A DNA stretch of 64,000 nt. Origin: Miltoncostaea marina (lineage in GTDB: Bacteria > Actinomycetota > Thermoleophilia > Miltoncostaeales > Miltoncostaeaceae). Shown in pieces: positions 49,878 to 58,438 of the stretch; position 1 is the stretch's first letter; each line of letters opens with the position of its first letter. Below the pieces are notes generated by a model that saw nothing but the letters and a program-made list of their open reading frames with translations, searched no databases and was not told the DNA's origin. The DNA is taken from positions 124,001 through 188,000 of the forward strand of contig NZ_CP064655.1 of assembly GCF_018141525.1 (NCBI RefSeq), written 5' to 3'. Both the position numbers and the translations under genes were made by a program.

Positions 49878-50909
49878 TCAGCAGCGGTACCGGCGGGCCT
49901 CGGCCGCGCGCTCGACGCCCAGGTCGATGAGGCGCGACACCAGCTCGGGGTAGGGCACGCCCGCCGCCTCCATCAGCCGGGTGTACGCGCTGGTGGGCGT
50001 GAACCCGGGCATGGTGTTGAGCTCCGACAGCAGCACGTCGCCGTCGTCGGTCACGAAGAAGTCGATCCGGGCCAGGCCGGCGCAGTCGACCTCGGCGAAC
50101 GCGCGCAGCGCCAGCGCCCGCGCCCGCTCGGCGACCTCGGGCGGCAGGTCGGCCGGCACCTGCAGGCCCGAGCGGCCCGGCCGGTACTTCGTCTCGTAGT
50201 CGTACCAGTCGCCCTCGTACGTGATCTCGCCCGGCGGCGAGGCGATCGGCTCGGGGCCGTCGAGCACGCCGACCTCGACCTCGCGGCCGCTGATCGCGCG
50301 CTCGACGAGCGCCTTGGCGTCGTGGCGGAAGGCCAGCTCCAGGGCGTCGTCCAGGGCCGCCGCGTCGGGCACGCGGCTGATGCCGACGCTCGAGCCGAGC
50401 CGGGCCGGCTTGGCGAAGGCCGGGTACCCCGGCCCCTGGGCCACGGCCCGCCGCACGGCCCCGGGGTCGCGCTCCCACCCGCGCGCGGTCACGACCACGT
50501 GCTCGGGGGTCGGGATGCCCGCCTGACGCAGCACCACCTTGAACAGCGCCTTGTCCATCGCCACCGCCGACGCCATGACGCCCGCGCCCACGTAGGGGAC
50601 GCCGGCCGTCTCGAGCAGGCCCTGCACGGTGCCGTCCTCGCCGTGCGGCCCGTGGAGCACGGGGAAGACCACGTCGAGCGGCCGGTCCGGCCCGCCGTCG
50701 AGCGGGTGCAGGCGGGCCCGCCCGTCGGGGCCGGGCACCACGGCCACGGGCTGCCCGTCGATGCTCCACGCGCCCTGGGGCGAGATCAGCACGGGGGTCA
50801 CCGCGTAGCGGCCGGGGTCGAGCGCCCCGATGACGGCCGAGGCCGACGCCAGCGACACCTCGTGCTCGCTGCTGCGGCCGCCCATCAGGACGGCGACGGC
50901 GACCGTCAC
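49878..50909 (-). CDS. ddl: D-alanine-D-alanine ligase
   Basis: This 343-residue ATP-grasp enzyme joins two D-Ala for peptidoglycan precursors. Diagnostic motifs are MGGRSSEHEVSLASA, FPVLHGPHGEDGTVQGLLE, ELNTMPGFTPTSAY and the ATP-binding stretch AFAKPARLGSSVGIS. Glu of SEHEVSL and the YDYETKYRPG segment are in place, indicating a D-Ala-D-Ala rather than D-Ala-D-Lac enzyme, though specificity is not certain. It starts at GTG 50909, overlapping the pknB stop by 4 nt. It is placed at the end of the division operon with pknB, pbpA and rodA. Confidence 0.95.
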   Translation of the reverse strand: MTVAVAVLMGGRSSEHEVSLASASAVIGALDPGRYAVTPVLISPQGAWSIDGQPVAVVPGPDGRARLHPLDGGPDRPLDVVFPVLHGPHGEDGTVQGLLETAGVPYVGAGVMASAVAMDKALFKVVLRQAGIPTPEHVVVTARGWERDPGAVRRAVAQGPGYPAFAKPARLGSSVGISRVPDAAALDDALELAFRHDAKALVERAISGREVEVGVLDGPEPIASPPGEITYEGDWYDYETKYRPGRSGLQVPADLPPEVAERARALALRAFAEVDCAGLARIDFFVTDDGDVLLSELNTMPGFTPTSAYTRLMEAAGVPYPELVSRLIDLGVERAAEARRYRC

Positions 50910-52894
50910 CGGCGCTGCCCCGGCGGTCCCAGGCCGTCCGGGCCGCGGCCGTCCGCTCCCGACCCGTCGGCGCCGGAGGGCGGCGGCGCGGGGACGGCGC
51001 CCGCGGGCGCGGTCGGGGTGCTCGGCTCGGGCGCCTGCGCGGGCCCCGAGCTGACGGTGATCACGATGCGCGTGCCCGGCGCCACCTGGGTGCCCGCGGA
51101 CGGGTTCTGCCCGATCACGTCACCGGCGGGCGCGTCGGAGGGCGCCTCCTCGCTGGTCACGACGAAGCCGGCGTCCTGGAGCTTGGCCCGCGCGTCGGTG
51201 GCGGTGTTGCCGGTGACGTCCGGCACGGGCACGTTCGCCGGGGCGACGGCCACGACGATGGTGACCGTGGAGCCCTTCGGCACGCGCGCGGTGGGGCCGG
51301 GGTCCTGGTCGATGACGATGCCGGGGGCGAAGTCGGTGCTGGGGCGCTGCTCGACGCGCACCTCGAGGTCGCGGTCGCGCAGCAGGGCCTCGGCGTCCTG
51401 CTGCGCGCGCCGGCGCACGTCCGGCACGGCGACCTCCTCGGGGCCGCTCGACACCACGATCGTCACCGTGCTGCCCTCGGCGGCCTGCGCCTCGGCTGCC
51501 GGGTCCTGGCTGATCACCAGGCCCTCCTCCACATCGTCGCTCGCCTCGGTGCGGCTCCGGACCTCGAACCCGGCCTGGCGCAGGGCGCGTGTGGCGTCGG
51601 CCTCGGTCATCTCGAGGACGTCCGGCACGGCCACCTCGCCGGGGCCGCCGCTGACGCGCACTACCACGGTCGAGCCCTCGTCGACCTCCTCGCCCGCGGG
51701 CGGGTCGGTGCCGACGACGGTCCCCTCGGGGACGGTGCCGCTCTCGACCGTGCGCACGTCGGCCACGAGGCCGGCGCCCTCCAGCGCCCGCACCGCCTCG
51801 GCCTCGGTCTGCCCGGCCACACGCGGCACCGTGACGGTGTCCGCCTGGTCGCCGGTCATGAAGAGGATCGCCCCGGTGGCGATCGCCGCCAGGATCACGA
51901 GGATCCCCAGGATCATCGGCCAGCGCCGCCGCCGCCGCGGCGGCTCGGCGGGGGGCGGGGGCGGCGCGACCCGGGTGGGGCCGGTGGCCGGCTCCATCAC
52001 CCGCGTGTACTCGGCGGAGCCGGCCGCGGCGGCGGCCGGCATGACGCGCGTCGTGCTCCCCGAGCCGTCGATCGCCGAGCGCGCCTCGGCCAGCGCGCGC
52101 GACATCTCCTCGGCGGTGCGGTAGCGCTCGGAGGGCCGCTTGGCGAGCGCCTTCATCACCACGGCCTCGAGCTGCGGCGGCACGTCGTGGTGCGCGCTCG
52201 GCGGGGTGGGCGGGTCGCTCACCTGCTTCATCGCGATCGCCACCGGCGGGCCGCCGTCGAACGGCACCCGCCCGGTGAGCAGCTCGTAGAGCACGATGCC
52301 GGCCGCGTAGCAGTCGCTGGCGGCGGTCACCTCGCCGCCGCGCGCCTGCTCGGGCGAGAGGTACTGGGCCGTGCCGATCACCGAGCCCGGCTCGGTGAAC
52401 TCGGCCTCGGCGCCGGCGCGGGCGATGCCGAAGTCGGTCACCTTGAGGCGGCCGTCCTCGGCCACCAGCACGTTCTGCGGCTTGACGTCGCGGTGCACCA
52501 GGTCGCGGCGGTGGGCGGCGCCGAGCGCGGCGAGGAGCTGCTGGGTCATGTCGATCGCCTCGACGGCCGGCAGCGGCGCCCGGCTGCGGATGACCTGCTT
52601 CAGGTCCGGCCCGGACAGGTACTCCATGACGATGTAGTAGCTGCCGTCCGCCTCACCGCGGTCGTAGACGGCCACGATGTTCGGGTGGTTGAGCCCGGCG
52701 GCCGCGGAGGCCTCGCGGCGGAAGCGCTCGACGAACTGCGGGTCGGAGGCGTAGGGCTCGGAGAGCACCTTGATCGCCACCTGGCGGTCGAGCAGGCGGT
52801 CGTGGCCGAGGTAGACGCGGGCCATGCCGCCCGCGCCGAGCTGGCGGCCCAGCTCGTAGCGGCCGCCGACGACGTCGCCGGGCGCGAAGCTCAC
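50906..52894 (-). CDS. pknB: Ser/Thr protein kinase with four PASTA domains
   Basis: 662 residues. Kinase domain (~10-270): LGAGGMARVYLG, AIKVL, HRDVKPQNVLV, DFGIA and SPEQARGG. The activation/juxtamembrane part holds TTRVMP and YTRVMEP threonines. One helix (WPMILGILVILAAIATGAIL) leads to four outer PASTA repeats, each starting V(P/A)VPxV, which bind muropeptides or lipid II. A Pro-rich tail ends the protein. GTG 52894 overlaps the pbpA stop. It is the PknB of the fhaA-fhaB-pstP-rodA-pbpA-pknB operon; no pknA is present between pbpA and it. It controls growth and division by phosphorylation. Confidence 0.95.
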   Translation of the reverse strand: MSFAPGDVVGGRYELGRQLGAGGMARVYLGHDRLLDRQVAIKVLSEPYASDPQFVERFRREASAAAGLNHPNIVAVYDRGEADGSYYIVMEYLSGPDLKQVIRSRAPLPAVEAIDMTQQLLAALGAAHRRDLVHRDVKPQNVLVAEDGRLKVTDFGIARAGAEAEFTEPGSVIGTAQYLSPEQARGGEVTAASDCYAAGIVLYELLTGRVPFDGGPPVAIAMKQVSDPPTPPSAHHDVPPQLEAVVMKALAKRPSERYRTAEEMSRALAEARSAIDGSGSTTRVMPAAAAAGSAEYTRVMEPATGPTRVAPPPPPAEPPRRRRRWPMILGILVILAAIATGAILFMTGDQADTVTVPRVAGQTEAEAVRALEGAGLVADVRTVESGTVPEGTVVGTDPPAGEEVDEGSTVVVRVSGGPGEVAVPDVLEMTEADATRALRQAGFEVRSRTEASDDVEEGLVISQDPAAEAQAAEGSTVTIVVSSGPEEVAVPDVRRRAQQDAEALLRDRDLEVRVEQRPSTDFAPGIVIDQDPGPTARVPKGSTVTIVVAVAPANVPVPDVTGNTATDARAKLQDAGFVVTSEEAPSDAPAGDVIGQNPSAGTQVAPGTRIVITVSSGPAQAPEPSTPTAPAGAVPAPPPSGADGSGADGRGPDGLGPPGQRR

Positions 52895-54327
52895 CGCGCC
52901 TCGATCGCCGCGCGCATGACGTCGGCCGCCACCGGGGCGGCCGCGATGCCGCCGGTCTCGGACGTGTCCTCGATGACGACCGCCACGGCGACGACCGGGT
53001 CCTCGGCCGGGGCGAAGCCGATGAACCAGGCCTGGTTGCGGTTGGGGTCGTCCGACTCGGCGGTGCCGGTCTTGCCCGCCACCGTCACGCCGGCGCTCGA
53101 CAGCGCCGCCGCGGTGCCGGTGCCCTCGCGCACCACGTTCTCCATCATCGCGGCGAGCTCGGCGGCGGTCGCCGCGTCCATCGCCTCGCCCACCGGGCGC
53201 GGCGTGGCGCGCCGCACCTCCGAGCCGCCGCGGTCGAGGATGCGCCGCATGAGCTGCGGGGCCATCACCGTGCCGCCGTTGGCGACGCCGGCGGCGACCA
53301 TCGCCATCTGCAGCGGCGTCACCAGCAGCCGCTCCTGGCCGATCGCGACCCGCGCCACGTCGATGCCCTGCTCGTCGTTGGGCAGCAGGCGGTCGCCCGG
53401 GCCGCGCCGGCCCGACGAGCGCACCTGGTCGTCGGGCAGGTCGATCGGCGGCCGCTCGCCGAAGCCGTAGGCCTCCATCGTCTCGCCGAGGCGGGCGGCG
53501 CCGAGGTCGTCGCCGATCGAGGCGAAGGTGGTGTTGATGGAGTTGGTCAGCGCGGTCGTGAGGGTGTGCGTGCCGAAGACGTTGCCGCCGAAGTTGCGGA
53601 TGTCGCCGCCGGGCGTGGAGTAGCGGCCGGTGTCCCGGAAGGTGGAGCCGGCCGTGAAGCGCCCGGACTCGAGCGCGGCCGTGGCGGTGACCACCTTAAA
53701 GGTCGAGCCCGGCGCGTAGGCGCCGGCCGTCGCCCGGTTGAGGAACGGCCCGCCCTCGGTGGGGATGGAGGGGAAGTCGGTGATCGCCGTCTGCAGGTTG
53801 AAGGTGGGCGCCGAGGCCATGGCGAGCACCTGGCCGGTGGACGGGTCGAGCGCCACCACCGCGCCGCGCCGGCCGGCGAGATGCTCCTCGGCGACCCCCT
53901 GCACGCGCGTGTCGATGGACAGCTGCACGTCGGCCCCGCGCTTCTCGCGCAGGTTGAGGCGCTGCAGCAGGGGCTCGGTGCCGAAGCTGCCCGACAGGTA
54001 GCGGTTGTAGAAGTCCTCGACCCCGGTCTTGCCGCGCTCGTCCGACGTGTAGCCCACGACGTGCGCCGCGAGCGCCCCCTGCGGGTAGCGCCGCTCGTAG
54101 ACCTGCTGGCCCTGCACGCGCCGTGGCCGCGAGCGGGCCAGCGCCTTGCCGTCGGCCGACAGGATGCGCCCGCGGTCGATGAGCCGCTCCTGCTGCTGCG
54201 TCTGCAGGTTGCCGGTGCGGTCGCGCAGGTCGTCGGCCGCGACCACCTGCCACCAGCCGAGCATCAGCATGAGCAGCCCGAAGCCCGCGGCCAGCGTGAG
54301 GTAGAGGCGCCGGATCGACCGGTTCAC
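52891..54327 (-). CDS. pbpA: Class B penicillin-binding protein PbpA
   Basis: 478 residues. An N-terminal membrane helix (LYLTLAAGFGLLMLMLGWW) is followed by a dimerisation region, then the transpeptidase domain: SxxK in APGSTFKVVTA, SxN in TNSINTTFA and KTG in VAGKTGTAES. Members cross-link peptidoglycan with the SEDS polymerase encoded next door. It starts at GTG 54327 with a 4-nt overlap with rodA/ftsW; its stop overlaps pknB. It is shorter than FtsI and fits the mycobacterial PbpA class. Located on the outer membrane face. Confidence 0.95.
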   Translation of the reverse strand: MNRSIRRLYLTLAAGFGLLMLMLGWWQVVAADDLRDRTGNLQTQQQERLIDRGRILSADGKALARSRPRRVQGQQVYERRYPQGALAAHVVGYTSDERGKTGVEDFYNRYLSGSFGTEPLLQRLNLREKRGADVQLSIDTRVQGVAEEHLAGRRGAVVALDPSTGQVLAMASAPTFNLQTAITDFPSIPTEGGPFLNRATAGAYAPGSTFKVVTATAALESGRFTAGSTFRDTGRYSTPGGDIRNFGGNVFGTHTLTTALTNSINTTFASIGDDLGAARLGETMEAYGFGERPPIDLPDDQVRSSGRRGPGDRLLPNDEQGIDVARVAIGQERLLVTPLQMAMVAAGVANGGTVMAPQLMRRILDRGGSEVRRATPRPVGEAMDAATAAELAAMMENVVREGTGTAAALSSAGVTVAGKTGTAESDDPNRNQAWFIGFAPAEDPVVAVAVVIEDTSETGGIAAAPVAADVMRAAIEAR

Positions 54328-55673
54328 GCGGCGACCGCCTCGCGCTCGGCGGCCTCGCGCTCCATGCGCCGCCGCTCGCGCCGCGACGGCACGTGCCCCG
54401 CCCTCGACCGGTTGCTGATCACCAGCAGGAGGGCCACGAGCACGAAGTTGGTCACCACGCTCGAGCCGCCGTAGGAGAGGAACGGCAGGGTGACGCCGGT
54501 CAGCGGGAGCAGCCGGGTGACCCCGCCGATGATGAGGATCGCCTGCAGGCCGATCGCCGCGGTCAGGCCGCCCGCCAGCAGCTTCGAGAAGCCGTCGTTG
54601 GCCTGGGCGGCGATGATGAACCCGCGCTGGATGAGCAGCAGGAAGCCCAGCAGCAGCCCGACGCCGCCGATGTAGCCCAGCTCGCTGGCGACCGCCGAGA
54701 ACATGAAGTCGGTCTGCAGGAACGGGATCACCGTGCCGCCGTCGTCGGTGACGAGGAAGGCCTTGCCCAGGCCCGGCCCGAAGACGCCGCCCTCGCCGAG
54801 GGCGTACAGCGACTGGACGAGCTGGTAGCCCTGCCCCTGGGGGTCGTCGAACGGCTGCAGCCAGCCGTCGACGCGGGTCTGGATGCGCGGCACGGCGGCG
54901 TAGACCGCCAGGCAGCCCACCAGCACCACGCCGATGCCGATCACGGTGTACGCGACGCGTCCGGTGGCCAGGTAGATCATCGCGAGGAAGACGCCGACCA
55001 GCAGCAGGGCGGTGCCGAAGTCGTTGAGCAGCCCCACGAGCGCCAGGCAGGCGACCAGGAACAGCAGCACGGGCCCGAGGGCGGCCATCGGCGGCACGGG
55101 CACGCCGAGCCGGCGGCGGGTGGGGATGGCGAGGAGCTCCCGCTTGTCGCGCAGGTAGGCGGCCAGGAAGACCACCGCGAGGATCTTGGTTACCTCGCCG
55201 AGCTGCACGGTCTGCCCGCCGCCGATCTGGATCCACAGCTTCGCGCCGTTGATGCGGGTGCCGAAGATCATCGTGATCAGCAGCAGGCCCACGCCGGCGA
55301 GGCCGATCAGGTAGGTGTAGCGCTCGAGCACGCGGTGGTCGGGCAGCAGCACGATCGTCGCGACGAAGGCCGCCCCGCCCACGGCGATCCATACCGCCTG
55401 GTCGGCGGCGAGCGCCGGGCTGATGCGGTCGAGCTCGACCAGGCCGATGGCCACGAGCACCCCCACCACGGGCAGCAGGTAGGGGTCGGCCTGGGGCGCG
55501 CGCACCCGCAGGGCGACGTGCATCGCGACGAAGACGGCGAACACGCCGATCGCCCCCGGCAGCGGCCCGAGGTCGAGGTCGTCGGCGCGCACCGACGCCA
55601 CCGTCGCCGCCCCGAGCACCCCGAGCAGCGCCGCCGGGACGAGGAGCCCCAGCTCTCGCGTGCGGGGCGTCAC
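54324..55673 (-). CDS. SEDS peptidoglycan polymerase, RodA/FtsW family
   Basis: This 449-residue integral protein has about ten to twelve helices. SEDS signatures are GAKLWIQIGGGQTVQLGEVT, LNDFGTALLL, QSLYALGEGGVFGPGLGKA, DFMFSAVASELGYIGG and GVTLPFLSYGGSS. The catalytic Asp candidate sits in the QTDFMFS/LNDFG loops. It polymerises lipid II glycan strands together with PbpA. GTG 55673 overlaps the pstP stop. The basic C-terminal tail (SRRERRRMEREAAERE) is expected inside. Operon order matches mycobacterial rodA (ftsW2). Confidence 0.94.
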   Translation of the reverse strand: MTPRTRELGLLVPAALLGVLGAATVASVRADDLDLGPLPGAIGVFAVFVAMHVALRVRAPQADPYLLPVVGVLVAIGLVELDRISPALAADQAVWIAVGGAAFVATIVLLPDHRVLERYTYLIGLAGVGLLLITMIFGTRINGAKLWIQIGGGQTVQLGEVTKILAVVFLAAYLRDKRELLAIPTRRRLGVPVPPMAALGPVLLFLVACLALVGLLNDFGTALLLVGVFLAMIYLATGRVAYTVIGIGVVLVGCLAVYAAVPRIQTRVDGWLQPFDDPQGQGYQLVQSLYALGEGGVFGPGLGKAFLVTDDGGTVIPFLQTDFMFSAVASELGYIGGVGLLLGFLLLIQRGFIIAAQANDGFSKLLAGGLTAAIGLQAILIIGGVTRLLPLTGVTLPFLSYGGSSVVTNFVLVALLLVISNRSRAGHVPSRRERRRMEREAAEREAVAA

Positions 55674-56968
55674 TGCGCGCCGGGCTGGGCGGGCGTGGGG
55701 TCGGGCGGCTCCGGCGCGGGCGGCCGGGCCGGCTGCGGGGCCTCGAGCACGGGCGGCTGCACGACGCCGTAGCGCCAGACCAGGCGACCGGCGAGGGCGA
55801 CGGCCTCGCCCTGCCCGCGCGCGGTGTCCGACACGGCCCCCGGCTCGGCGGCGCGCACGGCGTCGGCCGACACGCCGGTGTCCTGCCACGGCTCCGAGAG
55901 GTCGCGTCCGAACAGGCCGTAGGGCAGCCCGTGGGCCACGCGCACCGTGCCGTCCGCGGTCGCCTCGAGCGTGTAGGTGCGGCTCGAGACCCAGGCCACG
56001 CCGCCCGCGGCGACCAGCAGCAGCACGAGGGCGGCGGCGACGACCGGCACGGCGCGCGAGCGCCGCCGCCCCAGCGGCTCGATGACCTTCGGCGCCGGCG
56101 AGGGCGGCGCGCCCGCGCGCTCGGCCGCGGCGTGGCCGTGCAGGCCGCCCAGCACCCGCCGGCCGGTGAGGGTCTGGGCGCCGCCGCCGGCCTCCGCCGG
56201 GGCCTCCATCGTGTCGCCCGGCTGGGGGTCCGACGCCCGGCCCACCCGCGCCAGCACCACCGTGACGTTGTCGCTGCCGCCGGCGGCGTTGGCGGCGTCG
56301 ACCAGGGCGCGGGCCGCGGCGGCGAGGTCGCCGGCGCCGGCGAGCAGCTCCGCCACCCGCGGGCCGGGCACGTACGACGACAGGCCGTCGCTGCACAGCA
56401 GCACCACGTCGCCGGCCCGCACGTCGGCCGCCAGCACGTCGGCCTCGACCTCGGCCTCGGCCCCGAGGGCCCGCGTGATCACGTTGCGGTGCGGGTGGTG
56501 CTCGGCCTCCTCCTCGGTGATGCTGCCGCGGCGCACCAGCTCGGCGACCACCGAGTGGTCCTCGGTCACCTGGGTCAGCGCGCCGTCGCGCCAGATGTAC
56601 GCCCGCGAGTCGCCCACGTGCACGATCTCGAGCCGGCCGTCGCGGACCATCGCGACGGTCAGCGTCGTGCCCATGCCGGTCTTGTCCGGGTCGTCGCTGG
56701 CCAGCCGGCGGATCGCCCGGTTGGCGCGCTCGACGGCGCCGCGCACCTCCTCGGGCCCGACCGGCGGGGCGAGGCGCGCCACGGCGTCGACCGCCATCTC
56801 GGCGGCGACCTCGCCGGCCTTGGCGCCGCCCATGCCGTCGGCCACGGCCAGCACCCCGCCGCCCGCGAGCGAGCGGTCCTCGTTGTGGTGCCGGACGCGT
56901 CCCGTGTCGGAGAGGTGGGCCACCTCCACCAGGACGAGCGGGCCGTCCGGGGTGCCCGGGGCGGTCAT
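55670..56968 (-). CDS. pstP: PP2C-type Ser/Thr phosphatase PstP
   Basis: 432 residues. Catalytic domain (~12-245): RHHNEDRSL, AVADGMGGAKAGEVA, GMGTTLTVA, HVGDSRAYIWRDGALTQ, DHSVV, LLCSDGLSSYV and GGSDNVTVVL, so all Mn-binding Asp are present. One helix (AVPVVAAALVLLLVAAGGVAWV) and an outer domain (~310-432) follow, with a Pro-rich end. It removes phosphates added by PknB and the operon kinase. ATG 56968 follows directly on the fhaB stop; its stop overlaps the SEDS gene start. Confidence 0.95.
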   Translation of the reverse strand: MTAPGTPDGPLVLVEVAHLSDTGRVRHHNEDRSLAGGGVLAVADGMGGAKAGEVAAEMAVDAVARLAPPVGPEEVRGAVERANRAIRRLASDDPDKTGMGTTLTVAMVRDGRLEIVHVGDSRAYIWRDGALTQVTEDHSVVAELVRRGSITEEEAEHHPHRNVITRALGAEAEVEADVLAADVRAGDVVLLCSDGLSSYVPGPRVAELLAGAGDLAAAARALVDAANAAGGSDNVTVVLARVGRASDPQPGDTMEAPAEAGGGAQTLTGRRVLGGLHGHAAAERAGAPPSPAPKVIEPLGRRRSRAVPVVAAALVLLLVAAGGVAWVSSRTYTLEATADGTVRVAHGLPYGLFGRDLSEPWQDTGVSADAVRAAEPGAVSDTARGQGEAVALAGRLVWRYGVVQPPVLEAPQPARPPAPEPPDPTPAQPGAQ

Positions 56969-57580
56969 CTACTCCTCGTAGCGGAGGATCGTCTGGCCGA
57001 TTCGCAGCGTGTCGTGCACCTTCAGCTGGGCGTCGCGCTCGACGCGCCGGTCGTTGAGGAACGTGCCGTTCGTGGAGCCGAGGTCCTCGACGAAGTGGTA
57101 CGCCCCGCGGCGCAGGATGCGGGCGTGCATGTGGGAGACGAACTGGTCGTCGATCGTGAGGCCCGCGGCGCCCGAGCGGCCGACCGTCAGCCCGCCCTCC
57201 AGCGCGATCGTACGACCCTCCTCGAGCGCCGTCGACTCCACCACGATCAGCCGCGGATCGAGGTTGGACGACAGGTCGAGGCGCTCGCCCGCGCCGACCC
57301 ACGCGCCCTGGGTGGGCCGGTCGGCGAGGTCGTCGCCGGCGGTGGCGGCCGGCTCGGGGACGGCCGGCTCGGGCGCCGCCACGGGGGCCGCGACGGGCGC
57401 GGGGGCCGGGGTGGCGGGCGTCGTCGCCCGCGGGCGCGGTGCCGGCGCCGGCTCGGGCGGCGGGGGCGGCGGCTGGGCCGTCCGCAGCTGCCGCGCGGAC
57501 GAGCGCACCACCGTCCAGACGAAGGCGTAGAGCAGCGCCAGGAAGGCGATCTGGGCGACGATCAGGCCGGTCTCGTTCAC
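56969..57580 (-). CDS. fhaB: FHA-domain protein FhaB (FipA)
   Basis: 203 residues. A single N-terminal helix (LIVAQIAFLALLYAFVWTVV) anchors it; a Pro/Ala linker leads to a C-terminal FHA domain (~125-200) with GRSGAAGLTI, VSHMHARI and STNGTFLND, all phosphothreonine-binding residues conserved. In mycobacteria FhaB/FipA binds phosphorylated division proteins. It starts at GTG 57580, 24 bp after fhaA, and its stop abuts pstP. N-terminal anchoring and order match the actinobacterial operon. Confidence 0.94.
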   Translation of the reverse strand: MNETGLIVAQIAFLALLYAFVWTVVRSSARQLRTAQPPPPPPEPAPAPRPRATTPATPAPAPVAAPVAAPEPAVPEPAATAGDDLADRPTQGAWVGAGERLDLSSNLDPRLIVVESTALEEGRTIALEGGLTVGRSGAAGLTIDDQFVSHMHARILRRGAYHFVEDLGSTNGTFLNDRRVERDAQLKVHDTLRIGQTILRYEE

Positions 57581-57604
57581 TCGGCGCGCCTCACGGTCGG
57601 GGGG

Positions 57605-58438
57605 TCAGCGGAGCTCGACGCGGATCTCGGTCGTCCCCACCACGATCGTGTCGCCGTCGGCGAGCGCATGTCGCTTGACGACCTGCCCGTTGACCTCGGT
57701 GCCGTTGGTGCTCCCCATGTCCACGAGGTAGTAGTCGAGGCCGATGTGGCGGATCTCCGCGTGGGTGCGGCTGGCGTTGGGGTCCGGCACCACGACGTCG
57801 CAGTCGCGGCTGCGGCCGAGCGTGGTGACCCGCTTCGTGAGGCGGGTGCGCGTACCGCCCATCACGAGGGTCATCACCTCGGGCGTGATCCCGGCCTCCT
57901 CGGCATCGGCCGCCGAGATCACCTGGGTGCCGCTGACGCCCTCGAGCGCGTGGTGGGGGACCGGCGCGGGCGGCGGGACGGGGGCGGGGGGCGGCGCGAC
58001 GGGCGCCTCGGGCGCCGTGGCCGCGGGCTCGCCGTCCTCGGCGGGCGGCGCCGTCTCCGGGCCGCCGGGCGACTCGGCCATGCGGCAGGCGATGCCGAAC
58101 TCGCCGACGCGCAGGTCGGTGTCGGTCTCGAGGATGACCGTCGAGGGCGCCACCAGCGACAGGCCCTCGCCGCGGGCGTGGGCGTCGAGGTAGCTCCCGA
58201 GCTCGGTGACGAGGGCGCGCTCGTAGGACGCGAAGCTCTCGCGGTCCTGGGGGGCCAGGTAGACGGTGAACTCGTTGGGCGCGTACACCCGCGAGACCGA
58301 GACCGTCTTGTGGTCCTCCATCTCGCGCGCGAGCTTGCGGGCCAGCTCGACCGGCTGCAGCGTGCTGCGGAACGCCCGCCGGAAGCCGCGCTCGAAGAGG
58401 CCCTCGATCTTCTGCTCGATGTCGCGGAGGAGGCTCAT
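57605..58438 (-). CDS. fhaA: FHA-domain protein FhaA (DUF3662 plus FHA)
   Basis: 277 residues. The N-terminal DUF3662 domain (~1-120) is LLRDIEQKIEGLFERGF, VELARKLAREMEDHKTV and YAPNEFTVYLAP. A Pro-rich linker leads to an FHA domain (~200-275): LGRSRDCDVVVPDPNASRTH and STNGTEVNG. In mycobacteria FhaA binds phosphorylated MviN and restrains lipid II flipping. ATG 58438 overlaps the stop of the upstream kinase's C-terminal frame (ATGA), tying that kinase to this operon. Confidence 0.94.
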   Translation of the reverse strand: MSLLRDIEQKIEGLFERGFRRAFRSTLQPVELARKLAREMEDHKTVSVSRVYAPNEFTVYLAPQDRESFASYERALVTELGSYLDAHARGEGLSLVAPSTVILETDTDLRVGEFGIACRMAESPGGPETAPPAEDGEPAATAPEAPVAPPPAPVPPPAPVPHHALEGVSGTQVISAADAEEAGITPEVMTLVMGGTRTRLTKRVTTLGRSRDCDVVVPDPNASRTHAEIRHIGLDYYLVDMGSTNGTEVNGQVVKRHALADGDTIVVGTTEIRVELR